From: Sycon ciliatum
Lineage: Eukaryota; Porifera; Calcarea; Leucosolenida; Sycettidae
Assembly: GCF_964019385.1 (NCBI RefSeq)
Contig: NC_088643.1
Span: 2,506,755 to 2,570,754 of the forward strand
Reading direction: 5' to 3'
Length of the DNA: 64,000 nt
Numbering within the stretch: position 1 is the stretch's first letter; every line of letters starts with the position of its first letter. The notes under the pieces were generated by a model. The model saw only the letters and a program-made list of their open reading frames with translations, ran no database searches and had not been told where the DNA came from. Below are positions 61,739-64,000 of the stretch, in pieces. The translations under genes were made by a program, and so were the position numbers.

Positions 61739-62252
61739 TAAGGGATCACTGGCTAATACTTTGAAACATTGTGTAGCTCTGGAACGAGAAGAGAATAACT
61801 TCAAGCGGTGACTCTGACTGTCCAAATCATCAAGCAAATGAAGAACGATGCGAGTTGAAAGTAAGTTCGGGAACTACTTCGAAGTACAAATTGTACAATG
61901 TACCGGTACATGTATTGCTAGTTTGGTGTCGGGGTGCACGAATACATGGGCTTTTTCCATCGACGCTTCCTGTGCTTGCACACATGGAGCAGCAACTTAC
62001 CGGTACAGGTGAAATATCGTTCCCAATACACGAGGAAAGTGCAATCTCGTCTGTCCTTCATCCCAAAACAGAAGGCCGTCCTTAATCTGGAACGAGGCAA
62101 TCACTCTCAACCGGACGGTCACTTCAAAATAAGTCTCGCCAGTCTGCCGGTGGTCGTATCGAGTAGACTCTACTACCAGCACAAGGCAGCAGTCGTACCA
62201 CTCACTGCACTGCACTGCGGTACAACTACAAGTCAAGTCCAAAAGGAGCCGG
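61739..62252. other. Unassigned region
   Basis: Short frames on both strands (up to 117 codons at 61934) show no similarity I can support; cytosolic-type motifs or repeats are not evident. Confidence 0.35.
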
Positions 62253-62407
62253 GAACTTCAAATTCAAAGTATCAGTCGGGGAAGTGAACTGCCTGAAAAG
62301 AGAAAAAAAACGCCAGACCCACCAGGACTCGAACCTGGGACCCTGCTTGTCATGAGCAATGCTCTAACCACTGAGCTATGGGACCAGGCTGGACCTAGAA
62401 GGCGCTG
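62253..62407 (-). mobile_element. tRNA-derived SINE, copy B
   Basis: Nearly identical to copy A over its full length, including the 5' extension (cagcgccttctaggtccagc on the minus strand). tRNA-like head at 62315-62385 with intact box A and B. Confidence 0.8.
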
Positions 62408-62502
62408 ACAAGTTTTTCACTCCAAAGGCAGCTCACAACACGTGCCGCACATACTGATGGCACTTGGGTCTTTTTCCCTCCCCCAGGGAACCAACCACGG
62501 TC

Positions 62503-62619
62503 AGTCCCATAGCTCAGTGGTTAGAGCATTGCTCATGACAAGCAGGGTCCCAGGTTCGAGTCCTGGTGGGTCTGGCGTTTTTTCTCTTTTCAGGCAGTTC
62601 ACTTCCCCGGCTGATCCTT

Positions 62620-62651
<32 letters not shown>

Positions 62652-62698
62652 CCCGTTTGTCTCTTTCCCTCAAACCAGTTAATAATAATAATAATAAT
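62503..62698 (+). mobile_element. tRNA-derived SINE, copy C, with LINE-like tail
   Basis: Plus-strand head (tcccatagctcagtggttag, aggttcgagtcct), body (ggcgttttttctcttttcag), then (AAT)n at 62623-62650. This is followed by cccgtttgtctctttccctc plus aaaccagtt and a second (AAT)n. The last block matches the LINE 3' end at 52896, so this copy either carries a LINE-like 3' end or abuts a LINE fragment. It faces copy B 95 bases away. Confidence 0.75.
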
Positions 62699-62849
62699 AC
62701 AAAAAATGTATTATCTACGCATGCATCTACGCACGAGTCACCACCAGCCAATTAGGACATGTGTCAAAGTATTGAACGTTTTCGTTCCCTTCTTGTCAAA
62801 ATACTACAGGGAATGATGGAAATAAGCTAAAAGACTACAACTATATGTT

Positions 62850-63130
62850 GGACTCAGTAGAGCGTCCAGCCCCTATATGATGTCCAACCCCTATATAGAG
62901 TCCATTGGTCCAAAATCCACAGTACAGAGTCCAAAATTGGAATCAACTGTGAGCTCAGTTTAGATGGACATCACTCCCTGTATAGAGTCCAGCCATGGCT
63001 TCACCCCTATATAGAGTCCATTGGTCCAAAATCAACTGTACGGAGTCCAAATTTTGAAATCAACTATAAAGATTAAAGAGTCTTTATGTGGACAACACTC
63101 CCTGTATAAAGTCCAGCCAATTAGGCATCC
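62850..63130. repeat. ~115-bp imperfect tandem repeat
   Basis: At least two units share cccctatatagagtccattg, gtccaaaatc, gagtccaaa and a cactccctgtataragtcc block (starting ~62888 and ~63004), with partial units at each side. No ORF. Confidence 0.8.
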
Positions 63131-63370
63131 CCTATCGAGTTCGAAATTAGACATAGGATCTGCTGTAAGCAGTGAATATTAACCAGAAAACGGCCTCTCC
63201 CTTATCCTTTACATCATTCACTTCTCAAGATTAAAAATATGTATTGAGGCGCCACTGCAGCCACTTCACTACATGAAAAACCCTACAAACACCATCCTCA
63301 AATCAAGTGGTCTCTACGCAGACGCTGCAAATTACAATATCTCAATCATGCAGTGTTGCCAAATTATTGT
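63131..63370. other. Unassigned spacer
   Basis: No gene or repeat recognised. Confidence 0.4.
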
Positions 63371-63373
63371 GCA

Positions 63374-63488
63374 CGCACACACACACACATGTACACACCC
63401 ACACAACGCCAAGAAAATACCTAGAAAAAAACAAGAATCGAAAGAGAATAATGGAGAGCCAAGGATCAATTATTTGTTTTCAAACTAT

Positions 63489-63539
<51 letters not shown>
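63374..63539. repeat. (CA)n microsatellites
   Basis: A short (CA) tract at ~63374-63410 and a (CA)22-like run at 63492-63536, with flanking acgccaagaaaa repeated after each, so the unit is duplicated. Confidence 0.9.
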
Positions 63540-63540
<1 letters not shown>

Positions 63541-64000
63541 TATAGAACGCCAAGAAAACACCAATAAAAGAGTAGAGACACAATACACACGCAACTCCAA
63601 CAGCCATGCAAACGTCCACCCATTTACACGTAAAGTCAAGAGGGATAACAAATAATTATACGAAACGAATGCATACGGGGACGGGTACACGCACGTTTAC
63701 ATACACGTAGTAGTGTAAGAGAGTAACATAGTGCAGTGGTCAGCATAATACTAGCACATGCTGAGAGTGCAATAGCAAGCTTCACCATTGCTCATGGCCA
63801 TGCAAATGTTCAGCAGCACTCAGTTCCGCAAGCTTCTGAAGATCAGCACACCTGCAACAAATATATAGCACAAGGATACGCTTATTAACGTAATGATGCA
63901 TGGGAGCACACAACTACCAAGTTCTCAACGAATGTGATGCTCAATGAAAATCAATCCACTCAAAGACCTGTGAACAGGTGACGGTGGGGACAATAATCTA
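63540..64000. other. Unassigned end of the window
   Basis: No ORF, RNA gene or repeat that I can support. Confidence 0.4.

Noticed and set aside
62840-63130. CRISPR-like array
   Set aside because: The ~115-bp units are continuous tandem repeats without unique spacers of constant size, in a eukaryotic context.

Overview
The window is metazoan-type nuclear DNA, and essentially all recognisable coding sequence in it comes from transposable elements. The animal assignment rests on four things: APE-type LINEs, a restriction-like-endonuclease LINE, BEL/Pao and Ty3/Gypsy elements, and a split-direct-repeat tyrosine-recombinase retrotransposon; a BEL primer binding site complementary to animal-type tRNA-Phe; a tRNA-derived SINE; and pogo, Mutator-like and other DNA-transposon debris. 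The mixture suggests an aquatic invertebrate, but the species cannot be named from sequence alone. I found no convincing host gene, spliced gene, rRNA or CRISPR.

Layout, left part. Positions 1-11.3 kb are a three-level nest: an old degraded LINE (1-697 and 9660-11270) was hit by a full-length LINE (698-9659, poly-A tail), which was itself hit by a complete Ty3/Gypsy element on the minus strand (4480-9128, identical 188-bp LTRs, 5-bp target duplication). From 11.3 to 14.3 kb lie a gag-only BEL-like remnant (minus), whose LTR carries a 280-bp foldback insertion, and a second Gypsy gag fragment. From 14.3 to 18.0 kb there is no clear coding, only copies of a dispersed ~0.7-kb repeat (called RA here) and a 900-bp pogo-like DNA element with TA target sites.

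Middle part. 18039-23042 is a DIRS-order element of Ngaro/PAT layout (A1-gag-RT-RNaseH-tyrosine recombinase-B1-A2-B2), degraded by a few stops and frameshifts. 24065-29175 is a complete chromovirus (Ty3/Gypsy with a C-terminal chromodomain, identical 159-bp LTRs). 29.2-31.1 kb is an RA copy plus microsatellites. 31.1-42.3 kb is a chain of LINE copies with (CAA)n tails, one interrupted by a complete BEL/Pao element (33996-41474, identical 655-bp LTRs), ending in a 0.6-kb CAA/CAG satellite.

Right part. A fragment resembling a Mutator-like transposase N-terminus is followed by a perfect 1.49-kb palindrome (43040-44526). Then come RA copies, LINE 3' ends, a DNA transposon with ~32-bp inverted repeats, a MITE and a decayed pogo/Tigger transposase. 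53.2-57.2 kb is an RLE-type LINE with an N-terminal CXC cysteine domain. 57.4-61.7 kb is a LINE with both ORFs open. The end holds an inverted pair of tRNA-derived SINEs, a ~115-bp tandem repeat and (CA)n tracts.

The genes do not form a host pathway. Each autonomous element encodes its own replication set: Gag/Pol for LTR elements, ORF1p plus endonuclease/RT for LINEs, and Gag/RT-RNaseH/recombinase for the DIRS-like element. The short repeats (SINE, MITEs, RA, foldbacks) presumably depend on such enzymes. Identical LTRs and intact ORFs on three unrelated LTR elements point to recent activity.
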